DNA of 26,062 bases from JAWXUE01 sp044432865 (GCA_044432865.1 JAWXUF010000016.1:1-26062); one strand, 5' to 3'; shown: positions 1 through 8,426, counted from the first letter of the stretch. Translations and numbers: made by a program. Notes: generated by a model from the sequence alone, not told the origin.

Positions 1-18
1 AATACTTCTTAAAATACA

Positions 19-59
19 AAACAGTAAATTCCATTGTAGTATTGCGGAATTTACTGTTT
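19..59. terminator. Perfect hairpin, probable terminator
   Basis: Two perfect 14-bp arms (AAACAGTAAATTCC at 19-32 and its complement at 46-59) enclose a 13-nt loop, with short T-rich tracts on both sides. It probably ends a gene lying left of the window and could work in both directions. Nothing else coding is seen before position 239. Confidence 0.6.
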
Positions 60-192
60 CATTTTATAATACTAATTTTAATTTTTAAAAAACGGAATTT
101 AGTTTTTCATTCAAGGATTAATTAATTTTTTAATAAAAAAAATATTTTGTGAGTTAAATATGTAATATTATGTATATTTTATGGTTATGTTT

Positions 193-201
193 TGATATAA
201 T
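193..201 (+). promoter_or_regulatory. Extended -10 promoter of the CvpA-like gene
   Basis: TGATATAAT is an extended -10 element (TGn plus a perfect TATAAT at 196-201) about 38 bp before the start codon. No good -35 is visible at the expected distance, which is tolerable for an extended -10. A strong AAGGGGG ribosome-binding site follows at 226-232. Confidence 0.55.
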
Positions 202-238
202 ATAAATTAAAAGTGTAAAATTACTAAGGGGGAATATT

Positions 239-3200
239 ATGGAAAATTTAGATTCAATTCCAATAGCACAAATAATACTATATTTACCAACAGTATTATT
301 TGCTGTAGCAGTTCTATGGGGAATGCTTAGAGGTCTAATGAGAGGTTACAGAAAATCAATGGTGTTTTTTATTAATACTATTATTGCATTAGCTATATGT
401 ATATTTGTATCAGCATCTATAAGCGCATCACAAGTGTATTCAATTGTGTACAGTAATGTTCCAGGATTGGGTTTTACTGCTGAGAGTTTAGATGCGTACT
501 TACTGGAATTTTTGGCAGATAGTGAAATAATTGTTTCATCTATGTCTACAGCTGCATTAGCTGCATATATCGATATGGTATTGCATTTAGTATTGTTTGC
601 TGTGATATTACTTCTTATTTATCCATTACTTAAATTTATTTTGTTTATCATATATCTTATTTTCTTTAAGAGAAAAATTAGAATTCTAAATGAAGATACA
701 GGAAGTAAACGAATTTTAGGCGCTGGAGTAGGATTATTAAGAGGAGCTTTAATGGGATTTTTAATCTTCTCACAATTTTCTACTTTCTATTGCATTGCTG
801 CTGGGGGAGTATTCTATAATCCTGATGACTATAATTCAATTATAGTTGATGGTGAAGTATGGGAATATGATGAGTATTATAAAGCTGTTAAAACTTCAAG
901 ATCATTTGGATTAGGAGCTTTGTTTGATACAATTGCTGGAGAGAATGGTACAGCATTAGATTATTATTTACTAGATTATGTAGCAAAAGGAAGTTATGAA
1001 AATCATAATGGAGAAGAAGTAACTCTTGTGTTTAGAGAAGAATTATCTGGATTTACAGGATTTGCAGCAGCGTTAATAGATAATGGAGTTGCAGTTTATA
1101 ATTCAGATGGTATTGAATTTAATTTTGAAAAAATTGATGATAATGTTATTAGATTAATTTGTGATAGTTTAGGTAGTACTAAAACAATCACAGATGTATT
1201 ACCAACTGTTTTAGTTGATTTTCTTGTAACATCAGAACTTATTGATTTAGATCCTAAATTATTAAGTGAATTAGATTTAGAGAATGATTTTAAATATATC
1301 GCTGAATTAGTTACAAGTGTATTACAATTAATTGATTTATCTGAAGATATGTCTTTTGAAAATATTGATTGGTTAGATTTAGATCCTGAATTAGTTGATG
1401 CAATAATTGAATCAATTAGTCAATTAACATTCTTAACTAAAGTTGCTTTACCATTAGGTTCATCAATGTTAAATGAACTTGTTGAAGGTTTAGTATTTGA
1501 TTTAGATTCTATTATTTGGGAAGATGAAATAAGTAATTTAAAAGGATTATACTCTTTAATTACATCTTTACCTATTAGCGAGTATTTAGCTGGTGAAATT
1601 GATTTATTCGAAGATATTTTAGGTAATGAAGAAGTAATGAGTACTGTAGATGAAATACTTGGTCAAATTCTTGATAGTGAATTAATTTATAGTATTGCTA
1701 TTGGTGGTATGGAATATGCAATTAATAATGTATTTGCTGATTCAGAATATACTGATGGTTTAGAAATTGATATTACTAATTATTCAAAAGAATTATTAAA
1801 AGAAGATGTTAGTATTATTTTATCGATGGTTACTACAACTATGGATTTAGTTGAATATTTTACTTCAGAAGAATTTTCTGAAAATTTCTTTGATATGGAT
1901 GTAACTCCAATAAGAAAAGTATTATTAGGTTATTCAGAAGGTTCAACATATTACTACGGATTCTTTGATTTAAATATTATTGAATGTATTGATATTAATA
2001 CTTTATTACAAAATTTAATATCAACATCTTTATCTGATTCATTTACAATTCCTGAAGTTTCTGATTGGAAACAAGAAATTGATTACTTATTAACTGCTGT
2101 AGAAGCACTACAATCAAGTGGAATTGATTTCTCTTTATTAGTAGAAGGTGATTACAGTTCGTTAGGTGATCTTGATTCAGATGCTATTGATTTATTTAAA
2201 TCTTCTATTATAAATTCAAAAGTATTAAGTTCTGTTATTGTATCTACTCTTGAATCTTCAGAAATGTTTGAAATTCCTGAAAATGTTTCTTGGTATGGTA
2301 ATAATGGAGAACTAGATTGCTTATTATCAGCTATATTCCATATGTTAGACTTAGATATTTTAAATTCATTATTAGAAGGTGAATTTACTACTGTAATTTC
2401 TACTTTAACAGAAAAAGATGTTGATATACTTTTAAGATCAACAATTATTCATGTTCTTATATCAAATACGTTAGTTGAAATGGGAGATGTTTTAGTAATT
2501 CCAAGTTCTGCTTATTCAGGTGATTATATTTCTAGAGAAGAAATAAAAAATTTAGTCAATGTTATTATTTTAAATCCTAATATATTAGATGATTATGAAT
2601 CAATACAAATATTTAGCGATGAGAATATTGATTTGATTTCAAATTCTAAGATTTTAAGTAGAACAATTATAAATATGATTGAAACTTCTTTTGAAAGTAG
2701 TATTATTACGATACCTGATTTAGGTGAAAGTTGGTACGATGAAAATGAAGAGTTTAAAAAGTTATTATTAGCTGTACAAGGATTACTTGGAAGTGATACA
2801 ACAATTGCTGAATTATCAAGTTTAGAAACAATTGAACTTTCATTATTATTTGAAAATAGTGAAGTAGTTCTTAATTCTTCTGTAATTTTAATTTCAATAT
2901 CTAATTTAATATTCGGTATTGAAATGTTAGAAGTGCCAAATACTGTTACATTTAATTGTTATGGTAATCTTAGTATTACACGTGCTGAATTATTAAATCT
3001 TATTGATGCTATTAAAACTCTTGGGTTAGAAGATTTTGAATCATTTGATTTTAATATTCTTTTTGATGATGAATTAGTATATAGTGAATTATTAAATTCT
3101 GAAATATTAGCTGCAACAATATCTTCTTTAGTAATTGAATATGATATTTTCTATATTGCTAATGGTATGCTTGTTGATGGATATATTTCTAAATCTGAAT

Positions 3201-4162
3201 TAATTTCTCTATTAGAAGTAATTAGATCATTAGAAATAGATTTAGAAGTAGAATTAGATTTTACAACTATTCTGACTAATATGAAGGAATTATTAAATTC
3301 AAATATTTTATATATGACTATTTCTCAAATGATACAAAATACTGATATTTTAGCAGTACCAAATTCTGCTTATGCATCAGATTTGTTATATAGTGAAAAT
3401 GTAATTGATAAAGAAGAATTATCAACATTATTCGATATTCTTTCAAGTTTAGGATTAACAGATTTAGATAACTTAGATGTGAATTTATTCTTTGATGAAA
3501 GCATTGTATATTCTGATTTGATGGATTCTAAAATACTTTCAGCTACATTATCAACATTTGTAATTGCTGCTTCTGTAGATGGAACTTTAGTGATTCCTGA
3601 TGATGCATATGATTCTGAAGGATATATCATTGAAAGTGAATTAATCGCGTTGTTAAACGCTTTAAGAGATTTAGGATTTGATGATATTGAAAGTATTGAT
3701 ATAACATTAGAGTCAATTTTAAGTAACTCTTCTATTAAAGATTCAATCAATAATTCATTAATTATTCATGCAACAATATCTGATGTAATAATGAATAGTT
3801 CAAATTTAGATATCGTTTATGAGTACTATGGTGAAGATGTAGTAGTAGATAATGTTATTACAAAAGAAGAGATATTATCTTTAATAGATGCTCTATTAGC
3901 TTTAGATACAGATTTCTCTTCAGTTGATTCAATTGGATTATCTTCAATCTTAGCATACGATGATGAAATTTCTACTTTGATTAAAAGTTCTATTATGGCT
4001 ACTATCATTAGTAGTATCTTAATCGATAATACTCAAATACTTGTTGCTGCTGGGATAACAGTTGAATCTAAACTAGAGAATTTGACTAATGGTGAAAAAA
4101 CTAGTATTATTTCAAAAACTAATATTGAGTTATATATTGATACATTAAACAGTTTTAATTAA
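239..4162 (+). CDS. Giant CvpA-type membrane protein with extracellular repeats
   Basis: This 1307-residue protein starts at an ATG seven bases after AAGGGGG. Residues 1-190 look like a CvpA-family membrane domain: hydrophobic segments near 11-30, 41-62, 110-143 and 159-184, with Gly/Arg-rich turns (RGLMRGYRKS; GAGVGLLRGAL). Positive charges fall between segments 1-2 and 3-4, so by the positive-inside rule the long C-terminal part lies outside the cell. That part is acidic and Leu/Ile/Ser-rich. From about residue 600 it carries about nine repeats of roughly 74 residues, each with an Ile/Val-Pro turn, an Asp/Gly loop, an E-L/I-x-x-L-(I/L) helix and a second helix ending in a 'Ile-Ser-x-x-Ile' pattern. 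Ordinary CvpA proteins are only about 160-230 residues. Its function is unknown; adhesion or surface scaffolding is an inference. It is monocistronic, with its own promoter and terminator. Confidence 0.85.
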   Translation: MENLDSIPIAQIILYLPTVLFAVAVLWGMLRGLMRGYRKSMVFFINTIIALAICIFVSASISASQVYSIVYSNVPGLGFTAESLDAYLLEFLADSEIIVSSMSTAALAAYIDMVLHLVLFAVILLLIYPLLKFILFIIYLIFFKRKIRILNEDTGSKRILGAGVGLLRGALMGFLIFSQFSTFYCIAAGGVFYNPDDYNSIIVDGEVWEYDEYYKAVKTSRSFGLGALFDTIAGENGTALDYYLLDYVAKGSYENHNGEEVTLVFREELSGFTGFAAALIDNGVAVYNSDGIEFNFEKIDDNVIRLICDSLGSTKTITDVLPTVLVDFLVTSELIDLDPKLLSELDLENDFKYIAELVTSVLQLIDLSEDMSFENIDWLDLDPELVDAIIESISQLTFLTKVALPLGSSMLNELVEGLVFDLDSIIWEDEISNLKGLYSLITSLPISEYLAGEIDLFEDILGNEEVMSTVDEILGQILDSELIYSIAIGGMEYAINNVFADSEYTDGLEIDITNYSKELLKEDVSIILSMVTTTMDLVEYFTSEEFSENFFDMDVTPIRKVLLGYSEGSTYYYGFFDLNIIECIDINTLLQNLISTSLSDSFTIPEVSDWKQEIDYLLTAVEALQSSGIDFSLLVEGDYSSLGDLDSDAIDLFKSSIINSKVLSSVIVSTLESSEMFEIPENVSWYGNNGELDCLLSAIFHMLDLDILNSLLEGEFTTVISTLTEKDVDILLRSTIIHVLISNTLVEMGDVLVIPSSAYSGDYISREEIKNLVNVIILNPNILDDYESIQIFSDENIDLISNSKILSRTIINMIETSFESSIITIPDLGESWYDENEEFKKLLLAVQGLLGSDTTIAELSSLETIELSLLFENSEVVLNSSVILISISNLIFGIEMLEVPNTVTFNCYGNLSITRAELLNLIDAIKTLGLEDFESFDFNILFDDELVYSELLNSEILAATISSLVIEYDIFYIANGMLVDGYISKSELISLLEVIRSLEIDLEVELDFTTILTNMKELLNSNILYMTISQMIQNTDILAVPNSAYASDLLYSENVIDKEELSTLFDILSSLGLTDLDNLDVNLFFDESIVYSDLMDSKILSATLSTFVIAASVDGTLVIPDDAYDSEGYIIESELIALLNALRDLGFDDIESIDITLESILSNSSIKDSINNSLIIHATISDVIMNSSNLDIVYEYYGEDVVVDNVITKEEILSLIDALLALDTDFSSVDSIGLSSILAYDDEISTLIKSSIMATIISSILIDNTQILVAAGITVESKLENLTNGEKTSIISKTNIELYIDTLNSFN
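2036..4020 (+). repeat. About nine diverged 74-residue repeats inside the CvpA-like gene
   Basis: Turn motifs of the type (I/V)P-x-x-(A/V)-(Y/S) recur at about residues 604, 678, 754, 825, 899, 972, 1040, 1119 and 1191, a spacing of 68-79. Each is followed by a helix such as EELSTLFDIL or ELIALLNAL and then by LGx(D/E)D-type and NSxIL-type segments. The repeats have diverged at DNA level, so they are old protein repeats rather than recent tandem duplications. Confidence 0.6.
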
Positions 4163-4185
4163 AGGAGGGGGAAACCCCTCTTTTT
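4161..4185 (+). terminator. Terminator of the CvpA-like gene
   Basis: GAGGGG-GAAA-CCCCTC with an A-rich 5' side and TTTTT on the 3' side. This is a classic stem, GNRA-type tetraloop and U-run, and it overlaps the TAA stop codon. Confidence 0.9.
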
Positions 4186-4211
4186 CTTTTATATTAATTT
4201 ATAAATAAAAA

Positions 4212-4239
4212 AAACTATTCTAAATTAATAGAATAGTTT
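4212..4239 (-). terminator. Terminator of tRNA-His
   Basis: Ten-bp perfect arms (AAACTATTCT / AGAATAGTTT) just past the tRNA 3' end on the minus strand, followed on that strand by a T-rich run. Confidence 0.8.
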
Positions 4240-4251
4240 ATATTTACCTAA

Positions 4252-4328
4252 TGGGGCGACTAACGGGAATCGAACCCGCGAATGACAGTGCCACAAACTG
4301 TTGTGTTAACCCCTTCACCATAGCCGCC
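4252..4328 (-). tRNA. tRNA-His (anticodon GUG)
   Basis: The minus strand folds as a complete tRNA with encoded CCA. The acceptor stem has eight pairs, including the extra G-1:C73 pair that marks tRNA-His. The anticodon stem ACAGT/ACTGT encloses TTGTGGC with anticodon GTG. The T-arm has GGTTCGATTCC. Confidence 0.97.
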
Positions 4329-4346
4329 ATGAAATACTGCTATTTA

Positions 4347-4352
4347 ATTATA
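4347..4352 (-). promoter_or_regulatory. -10 box of the tRNA-His promoter
   Basis: A perfect TATAAT on the minus strand lies about 19 bp before the tRNA 5' end. A weak CTTTAC/TTTACT -35 candidate lies 16-17 bp further upstream. Confidence 0.6.
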
Positions 4353-4420
4353 CTAAATTTTCATAAAAAGTAAAGAGAAATATCATAAAAAATAAAAAGT
4401 ATCAAATGAAAGTATTTAGA

Positions 4421-4426
4421 TATAAT
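4421..4426 (+). promoter_or_regulatory. -10 box of tspO
   Basis: A perfect TATAAT about 50 bp before the tspO start codon; no clear -35 hexamer is seen. It is divergent from the tRNA-His promoter. Confidence 0.45.
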
Positions 4427-4477
4427 ATATATGAATATAATTTTTTAATTAGAATATATTAAAATAAAGGTGATAAT

Positions 4478-4939
4478 GTGAAGATAGATATAAGAAAGAT
4501 TATAATAGCATTTAGTGTAGTAATAATAGTTTGGTTACTAAGTGGTATATTAACAATGAATTCAATGGATGTATATGAACAATTAAATAAACCATATTTA
4601 AACCCACCTGGATATATATTTGCGATTGTATGGCCTATATTATATCTACTGATGGGGTTAAGTTTTTATTTAATATTAATAAGTGATTTAGATAATAAAG
4701 AGTCTATAAACATTTTTATATTACAATTGTTATTTAATTTCTTTTGGCCAATTTTATTCTTTTTATTTGATTTCTATTTGTTTTCTAGCGCATGGCTTTT
4801 AGTATTGATTATACTTATTGGATATACGATGTATCAATTCTATAAAATAAATAAAGTTAGTTCATTGTTGTTGATACCATATTTTATTTGGTGTATTTTC
4901 GCATTGTATTTAAATTTCTCGATATACTTACTAAATTAA
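4478..4939 (+). CDS. tspO: TspO/MBR family membrane protein
   Basis: A 153-residue protein of the translocator/tryptophan-rich sensory family, an inner-membrane protein with five helices that binds porphyrins and other small hydrophobic molecules. Visible signatures are KPYLNPPGYIFAIVW at 38-52 (the Lys-Pro...Pro-Pro...Trp block after helix 1), LYLLMG at 55-60, QLLFNFFW at 83-90, and PYFIWCIFALYLN at 134-146. The length matches the family (about 150-165). The start is GTG, chosen because AAAGG at 4466-4470 is well placed and the overlapping ATG two bases upstream runs straight into TGA. The physiological ligand in this organism cannot be told from the sequence. Confidence 0.93.
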   Translation: MKIDIRKIIIAFSVVIIVWLLSGILTMNSMDVYEQLNKPYLNPPGYIFAIVWPILYLLMGLSFYLILISDLDNKESINIFILQLLFNFFWPILFFLFDFYLFSSAWLLVLIILIGYTMYQFYKINKVSSLLLIPYFIWCIFALYLNFSIYLLN

Positions 4940-4998
4940 GTAAATTATGTGATTTGTGATATTTAAATAAATTTTAACTATAATTAATTTATATTTCA

Positions 4999-5027
4999 TT
5001 GAAGTTTTTGATTAAAAATTGTATTAT
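4999..5027 (+). promoter_or_regulatory. Promoter of the bitopic membrane-protein gene
   Basis: TTGAAG, exactly 17 bp, then TATTAT, a good sigma-A-type match placing transcription start near 5034. It shows that the gene at 5073 is separate from tspO. Confidence 0.65.
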
Positions 5028-5043
5028 ATTTTATATAGAAAGA

Positions 5044-5061
5044 TTATGATATAAATCATAA
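5044..5061 (+). promoter_or_regulatory. Inverted repeat in the 5' leader, possible operator
   Basis: TTATGAT-ATAA-ATCATAA: seven-bp arms and a four-base centre, lying between the predicted transcription start and the AGAGG ribosome-binding site. It could be a repressor site or a small RNA hairpin. No regulator can be assigned. Confidence 0.35.
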
Positions 5062-5072
5062 GAGGTAAAAAT

Positions 5073-6038
5073 ATGTTTAAAAAAATAATTACTGTAGTTT
5101 TATTATTTATTTTCAGTATCGTAACAGTATTTTTTGGATTTGTAGTATTCTTATCAGATGAAATAAACGCTTATGTTTCTGAGTTGTTAGTAGAAGAAGA
5201 ATATGATGAGTTATATGAAGCTCTTTTTTACGGATCAATTGTTGAAGAGAAAGCTTCATTTTTAACAGAATTAAATGATGGAACATTAGTTTATATGTAC
5301 AAAGGTATTGTAGATTTTACTGAAGTTGATGAAGATGGAAACATTGATTCAGATATCAAAGAAGGTATCAAATTATTCTTTGTTAACATTGGAGAAGACA
5401 CAAATTTTGCTAACGTTGGTGATATTGTTGTTTCTAATGGTTCAACAGAATATATTGGTGAAGTTAAAGAAGAGTACGCAGCTGATGTATATTACTTAGC
5501 TTACAACTGTTATTCAATTGTTATTGAGACAGAATCTTGGAATTCGTATTATACAAACTCTCAGTTTGATACAATTGCAATTTATGATACTCCTGAAGAT
5601 GATGATGATACAAGAGAAGAAATCGTATCAATTGATTTGAATTCTTGTTTTGTTACATCTATTTCAAGTAATGTTTTATTCAGTACAGAACAAAGTTCGC
5701 AATGGTCTACATTTATTACGAGAGCAAACGATTATTACAATGGTTTATTCGAAGAAAACTATAATGGTGATGACTTAGATAATGCATTATTAGAAGAATA
5801 TGAAGAAATTTACGAAATATATGTTCAAGCATTAGAGGATTCTAGTTTTAGAGAATGTAGTTTTGCTGTTACAGAACTTACTTCAAATGGATCATTTATG
5901 CTTAAAATGATTATAACTATTGTTGCTGTAGTTGCTGTAAATGGTACTATTATTTATATCGTATTTATTAAGAAAAATAGAGAATTAAGTAAAATGAATT
6001 CTCAACAAAACAATAAAAAAATTATCAATTCTAAATAA
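5073..6038 (+). CDS. Uncharacterised membrane protein with a large external domain
   Basis: I do not recognise the family. The 321-residue product has an N-terminal hydrophobic segment (about residues 5-27, after MFKK) and a second near 276-299 followed by a basic tail (KKNRELSKMN...KK). About 245 residues lie between them. The central part is acidic (an Asp/Glu cluster near residue 175), with a few cysteines and no catalytic motif that I can name. With both ends anchored and the basic tail inside, the middle domain is predicted outside the cell. It has its own promoter and a strong terminator, so it is probably monocistronic. The ribosome-binding site AGAGG supports the ATG. Confidence 0.75.
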   Translation: MFKKIITVVLLFIFSIVTVFFGFVVFLSDEINAYVSELLVEEEYDELYEALFYGSIVEEKASFLTELNDGTLVYMYKGIVDFTEVDEDGNIDSDIKEGIKLFFVNIGEDTNFANVGDIVVSNGSTEYIGEVKEEYAADVYYLAYNCYSIVIETESWNSYYTNSQFDTIAIYDTPEDDDDTREEIVSIDLNSCFVTSISSNVLFSTEQSSQWSTFITRANDYYNGLFEENYNGDDLDNALLEEYEEIYEIYVQALEDSSFRECSFAVTELTSNGSFMLKMIITIVAVVAVNGTIIYIVFIKKNRELSKMNSQQNNKKIINSK

Positions 6039-6042
6039 TTTT

Positions 6043-6080
6043 AAAAAGAAGATATTATAATTACAATATCTTCTTTTTTT
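6043..6080 (+). terminator. Strong terminator after the membrane-protein gene
   Basis: Fourteen-bp perfect arms (AAAAAGAAGATATT / AATATCTTCTTTTT) with an eight-base loop and a T-run. The A/T symmetry lets it work in both directions. Confidence 0.85.
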
Positions 6081-6081
6081 C

Positions 6082-6110
6082 TTGTGTATGTTTTATAGGT
6101 ATGGTAAAAT
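6082..6110 (+). promoter_or_regulatory. Promoter of the hemolysin III gene
   Basis: TTGTGT, 17 bp, then TAAAAT with an extended TGG before it. It overlaps an upstream in-frame ATG at 6082, which argues that translation starts at 6136 instead. Confidence 0.55.
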
Positions 6111-6135
6111 AAATCAATCGAAAGGAAGTGATTGT

Positions 6136-6792
6136 ATGGAAACAAATGTTGAAGAAAAACCTAAAAGAGAACGCTTTGGTCCTCAAACTTTAGGAGAAGA
6201 GATAGGTAACTCTATTACTCATGGATTAATGTTTGCTGCTGGGGTGGTATTTCTTATATTATTACTAATAAAGTCAGATCAAACTGTAGAATATGTTGCA
6301 TCAGCAATATTTGGAGCATCTATGATGATGTTATACTTAATGAGTTGTTTATTTCATTCATTTAAAAATGATACAACTGTAAAAAATGTTTTCCAACGTT
6401 TTGATCATCTTTCTATTTATTTATTAATTGGTGGTACATTCGCTCCGTTATTATTATGTGTTGTTAAATGGCCTTTAGGACTTGTATTTTTTATTGTTCA
6501 ATGGGTATTGATTTTTATAGGTGTTGTTTTAAAAGCTATTAATACTCAAAAACATCACAAAGTACATATAGGTTTATATTTAGCAATCGGTTGGAGTGGT
6601 ATATTATTTGTTCCTGAATTATATAGTGTAGAACCTATGCTTTGTTATTTAATTTTAGCAGGTGGATTAGTATATAGTGGTGGTATATTATTTTATATTG
6701 CAAAATGGAAATTCGCTCACTTTATTTGGCATTTTTTCTGTATTGGTGGCACGTTTCTACATTTCCTAGCAATTTATTTATATGTTCTTTAG
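6136..6792 (+). CDS. trhA: Hemolysin III / TrhA family (PAQR) membrane protein
   Basis: A 218-residue, seven-helix protein of the hemolysin III/YqfA branch of the PAQR superfamily. Bacterial members are linked to membrane-energy and fluidity homeostasis rather than true hemolysis. The conserved metal-site residues are all visible: E-x-x-N-x-x-T-H in the first block (GEEIGNSITHG, His29), Ser70-x-x-x-His74 (SCLFHSF), Asp90-His91 (RFDHLSIY) and His195-x-x-x-His199 (HFIWHFF). The start is the ATG preceded by AAAGGA at 6121-6126. An earlier ATG at 6082 lies inside the promoter. Length matches the family (about 210-220). It sits between its own promoter and terminator. Confidence 0.93.
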   Translation: METNVEEKPKRERFGPQTLGEEIGNSITHGLMFAAGVVFLILLLIKSDQTVEYVASAIFGASMMMLYLMSCLFHSFKNDTTVKNVFQRFDHLSIYLLIGGTFAPLLLCVVKWPLGLVFFIVQWVLIFIGVVLKAINTQKHHKVHIGLYLAIGWSGILFVPELYSVEPMLCYLILAGGLVYSGGILFYIAKWKFAHFIWHFFCIGGTFLHFLAIYLYVL

Positions 6793-6800
6793 TAATTAAC

Positions 6801-6849
6801 AAAAAAACTTTGTTTTCCTCATTTAAATTGTTGAAAACGAAGTTTTTTT
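6801..6849 (+). terminator. Terminator after the hemolysin III gene
   Basis: Seventeen-position arms (6801-6817 and 6833-6849) with one G-U pair and a 15-base loop, A-run before and long T-run after. The -35 of the next gene lies inside its 3' arm. Confidence 0.85.
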
Positions 6850-6859
6850 TTGTTATACT
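6831..6859 (+). promoter_or_regulatory. Promoter of the DUF1508 protein gene
   Basis: TTGAAA, exactly 17 bp, TATACT, with an extended TGT. The -35 sits within the preceding terminator hairpin, a compact terminator-promoter overlap. Confidence 0.65.
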
Positions 6860-6891
6860 AATATTATTCAAAGTATATGGAGGATTTATGT

Positions 6892-8178
6892 ATGAATGAA
6901 ATTTTAATAGATTATCCATGGATGATTTATGTAGCAATTGGGGGTACAGTCCTTTTAATTTTACTTCTAATTGTTATTTGTAAAAAAAGTGGTAAAAAAG
7001 ATGAATCAATTAGCGCTACTGACAAAGAACAACAAAAACTAATTGATGAGTACATTAAAGAAGAGAAGAAACAAGAAAAACTATCAAATAATGTAAATAG
7101 TCAAAGTGTATTAGGTGAATCAAATAGTATTAATTCAGAAGTTAAGTCTTCTGAGGGAAAAGAAAATATTGTAGAATCTAAATCTATTGAAGAAGATATT
7201 TTAGAAAATACTGAAAAAAACTTAAATGATGAAGTGAAAGAAGAAATAAAAGAACCTGTTTCTAAAAAGAAACCTGCACCAAAAACAAATAAAGAAACAG
7301 TAACAAAAAATAATGATAAAAAAGAGGATACAGAAATGGCTAAAATAGTAAAGAAAACAACGACAACAACGACAACAACGAAAGCAAAACCTGCTACAAC
7401 TACAAAAACAAAAACAGTTTCTACGGCAAAACCAGTTGAAAAGAAAACTGCAGAACCTACTAAAAGAGTTGTTAATGGAAAATATGAGATTTTCGGTTAT
7501 GAATCTACTGGTGAATATAAATACGTTCTTAAAGCATCAAACGGTGAGAAATTAATTGAAAGTGAATTATACGCTTCAAAAGAAAATGTAAAAAATGCTA
7601 TTGAAGCTGTAAAAAGAAATATTGAAACAGGAAGATATTCAACTTCTAGAGATAAAAGTGATATGTGGCAATTTAAGTTAACTGCTCAAAATAATCGTAC
7701 AATCGCTGTTTCAGCAAACTATGTTTCAAAACAAAATGCTGAAAATGCATTAGAATCATTTAAAAGATTTGCTGCTAATTCACCAGTTGTTGAAGTAGAA
7801 ACTCCTAAGGATTCATTAATGGAAGAGATAATTGTATCAAAACAAGAGTTAGCTGTAAATGGTAAAGTTGTAATAAACCATAAAGGTAAAGAGTGGACAT
7901 ATGAGTTATTCGCTAACAATGGTGAGTTATTATGTACAAGTAAACCTTATTCTTCAAAAGCAAATTGTGAAGAAGGTGTTGATACATTAAAAGTAAGTAT
8001 TACTGAAGGTAAATTTTACGTATTTAAAGATAAAAACAATTTATATCAATTCAGAGTTCAAACAGCTGATAAGAGATTAGTTGCAGTTGGTCAAACATAT
8101 GAAGATAAGCAAAGAGCAATTTCTAGTGCTAATTCTGTAGCTTCATTTATTGATAATGCTAAAATAGTACAAGAATAA
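6892..8178 (+). CDS. Membrane-anchored protein with four DUF1508 repeats
   Basis: A 428-residue protein. Residues 10-30 form one transmembrane segment followed by KKSGKK, so the bulk is predicted cytoplasmic. Residues 31-195 are a Lys/Glu/Thr-rich low-complexity linker with a poly-Thr stretch encoded by ACR triplet repeats near 7360. The remainder carries four DUF1508-like units at about residues 197, 258, 334 and 384, arranged as two pairs. Each has an aromatic-rich strand, an ANGE/AxN turn, a (S/A)xxYxSK segment and a helix (for example KYVLKASNGEKLIESELYAS; ELFANNGELLCTSKPYSSKA). DUF1508 (YegP-like) proteins are usually one or two units of about 50 residues, and the function is unknown. 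The start is the ATG eight bases after GGAGG at 6879-6883; an ATG at 6877 overlaps that site and is rejected. Confidence 0.85.
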   Translation: MNEILIDYPWMIYVAIGGTVLLILLLIVICKKSGKKDESISATDKEQQKLIDEYIKEEKKQEKLSNNVNSQSVLGESNSINSEVKSSEGKENIVESKSIEEDILENTEKNLNDEVKEEIKEPVSKKKPAPKTNKETVTKNNDKKEDTEMAKIVKKTTTTTTTTKAKPATTTKTKTVSTAKPVEKKTAEPTKRVVNGKYEIFGYESTGEYKYVLKASNGEKLIESELYASKENVKNAIEAVKRNIETGRYSTSRDKSDMWQFKLTAQNNRTIAVSANYVSKQNAENALESFKRFAANSPVVEVETPKDSLMEEIIVSKQELAVNGKVVINHKGKEWTYELFANNGELLCTSKPYSSKANCEEGVDTLKVSITEGKFYVFKDKNNLYQFRVQTADKRLVAVGQTYEDKQRAISSANSVASFIDNAKIVQE

Positions 8179-8184
8179 TATTTA

Positions 8185-8215
8185 AAGAGTGAGAATATTC
8201 TCACTCTTATTTTTC
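8185..8215 (+). terminator. Terminator of the DUF1508 gene
   Basis: AAGAGTGAGA / TCTCACTCTT arms with an ATAT loop, followed by TATTTTT. Confidence 0.85.
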
Positions 8216-8229
8216 TATATATAAAATAA

Positions 8230-8256
8230 AAACCAATTAGATTATCTAATTGGTTT
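8230..8256 (-). terminator. Terminator of tRNA-Leu
   Basis: Eleven-to-twelve-bp arms (AAACCAATTAG / CTAATTGGTTT) directly past the tRNA 3' end on the minus strand, followed there by a T-rich tract. Confidence 0.8.
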
Positions 8257-8303
8257 CTCTATTTTAAACTTTATAATAACACTTATAAAGAGATTTATTT
8301 TAA

Positions 8304-8388
8304 TGGTGCGGATAACAGGAATCGAACCTGCACGCCGTAGGCGCTAGATTCTAAGTCTAGTGCGTCTGCCAGTTCCGCCATATCCGCA
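8304..8388 (-). tRNA. tRNA-Leu (anticodon UAG)
   Basis: An 85-nt class II tRNA with encoded CCA. Acceptor TGCGGAT pairs with ATCCGCA. The anticodon stem CTAGA/TCTAG encloses CTTAGAA, giving TAG. A long variable arm (GCGCCTACGGCGT) and GGTTCGATTCC complete it. Confidence 0.97.
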
Positions 8389-8397
8389 TGTAGATTA

Positions 8398-8426
8398 ATT
8401 ATATAATATTGATGTATAAATGTCAA
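8398..8426 (-). promoter_or_regulatory. Consensus promoter of tRNA-Leu
   Basis: On the minus strand, a perfect TTGACA and perfect TATAAT separated by exactly 17 bp, with the -10 ten bp before the tRNA 5' end. This is the best promoter in the window, as expected for a stable RNA gene. Confidence 0.9.

Noticed and set aside
3370..4008. Two minus-strand open frames of 126 and 60 codons inside the CvpA-like gene
   Set aside because: They are antisense to a strongly coding repeat region, with no ribosome-binding site and low-complexity translations mirroring the sense codons.
6082..6135. Earlier ATG for the hemolysin III gene
   Set aside because: It lies within the promoter; ATG 6136 has AAAGGA and gives the usual family N-terminus.
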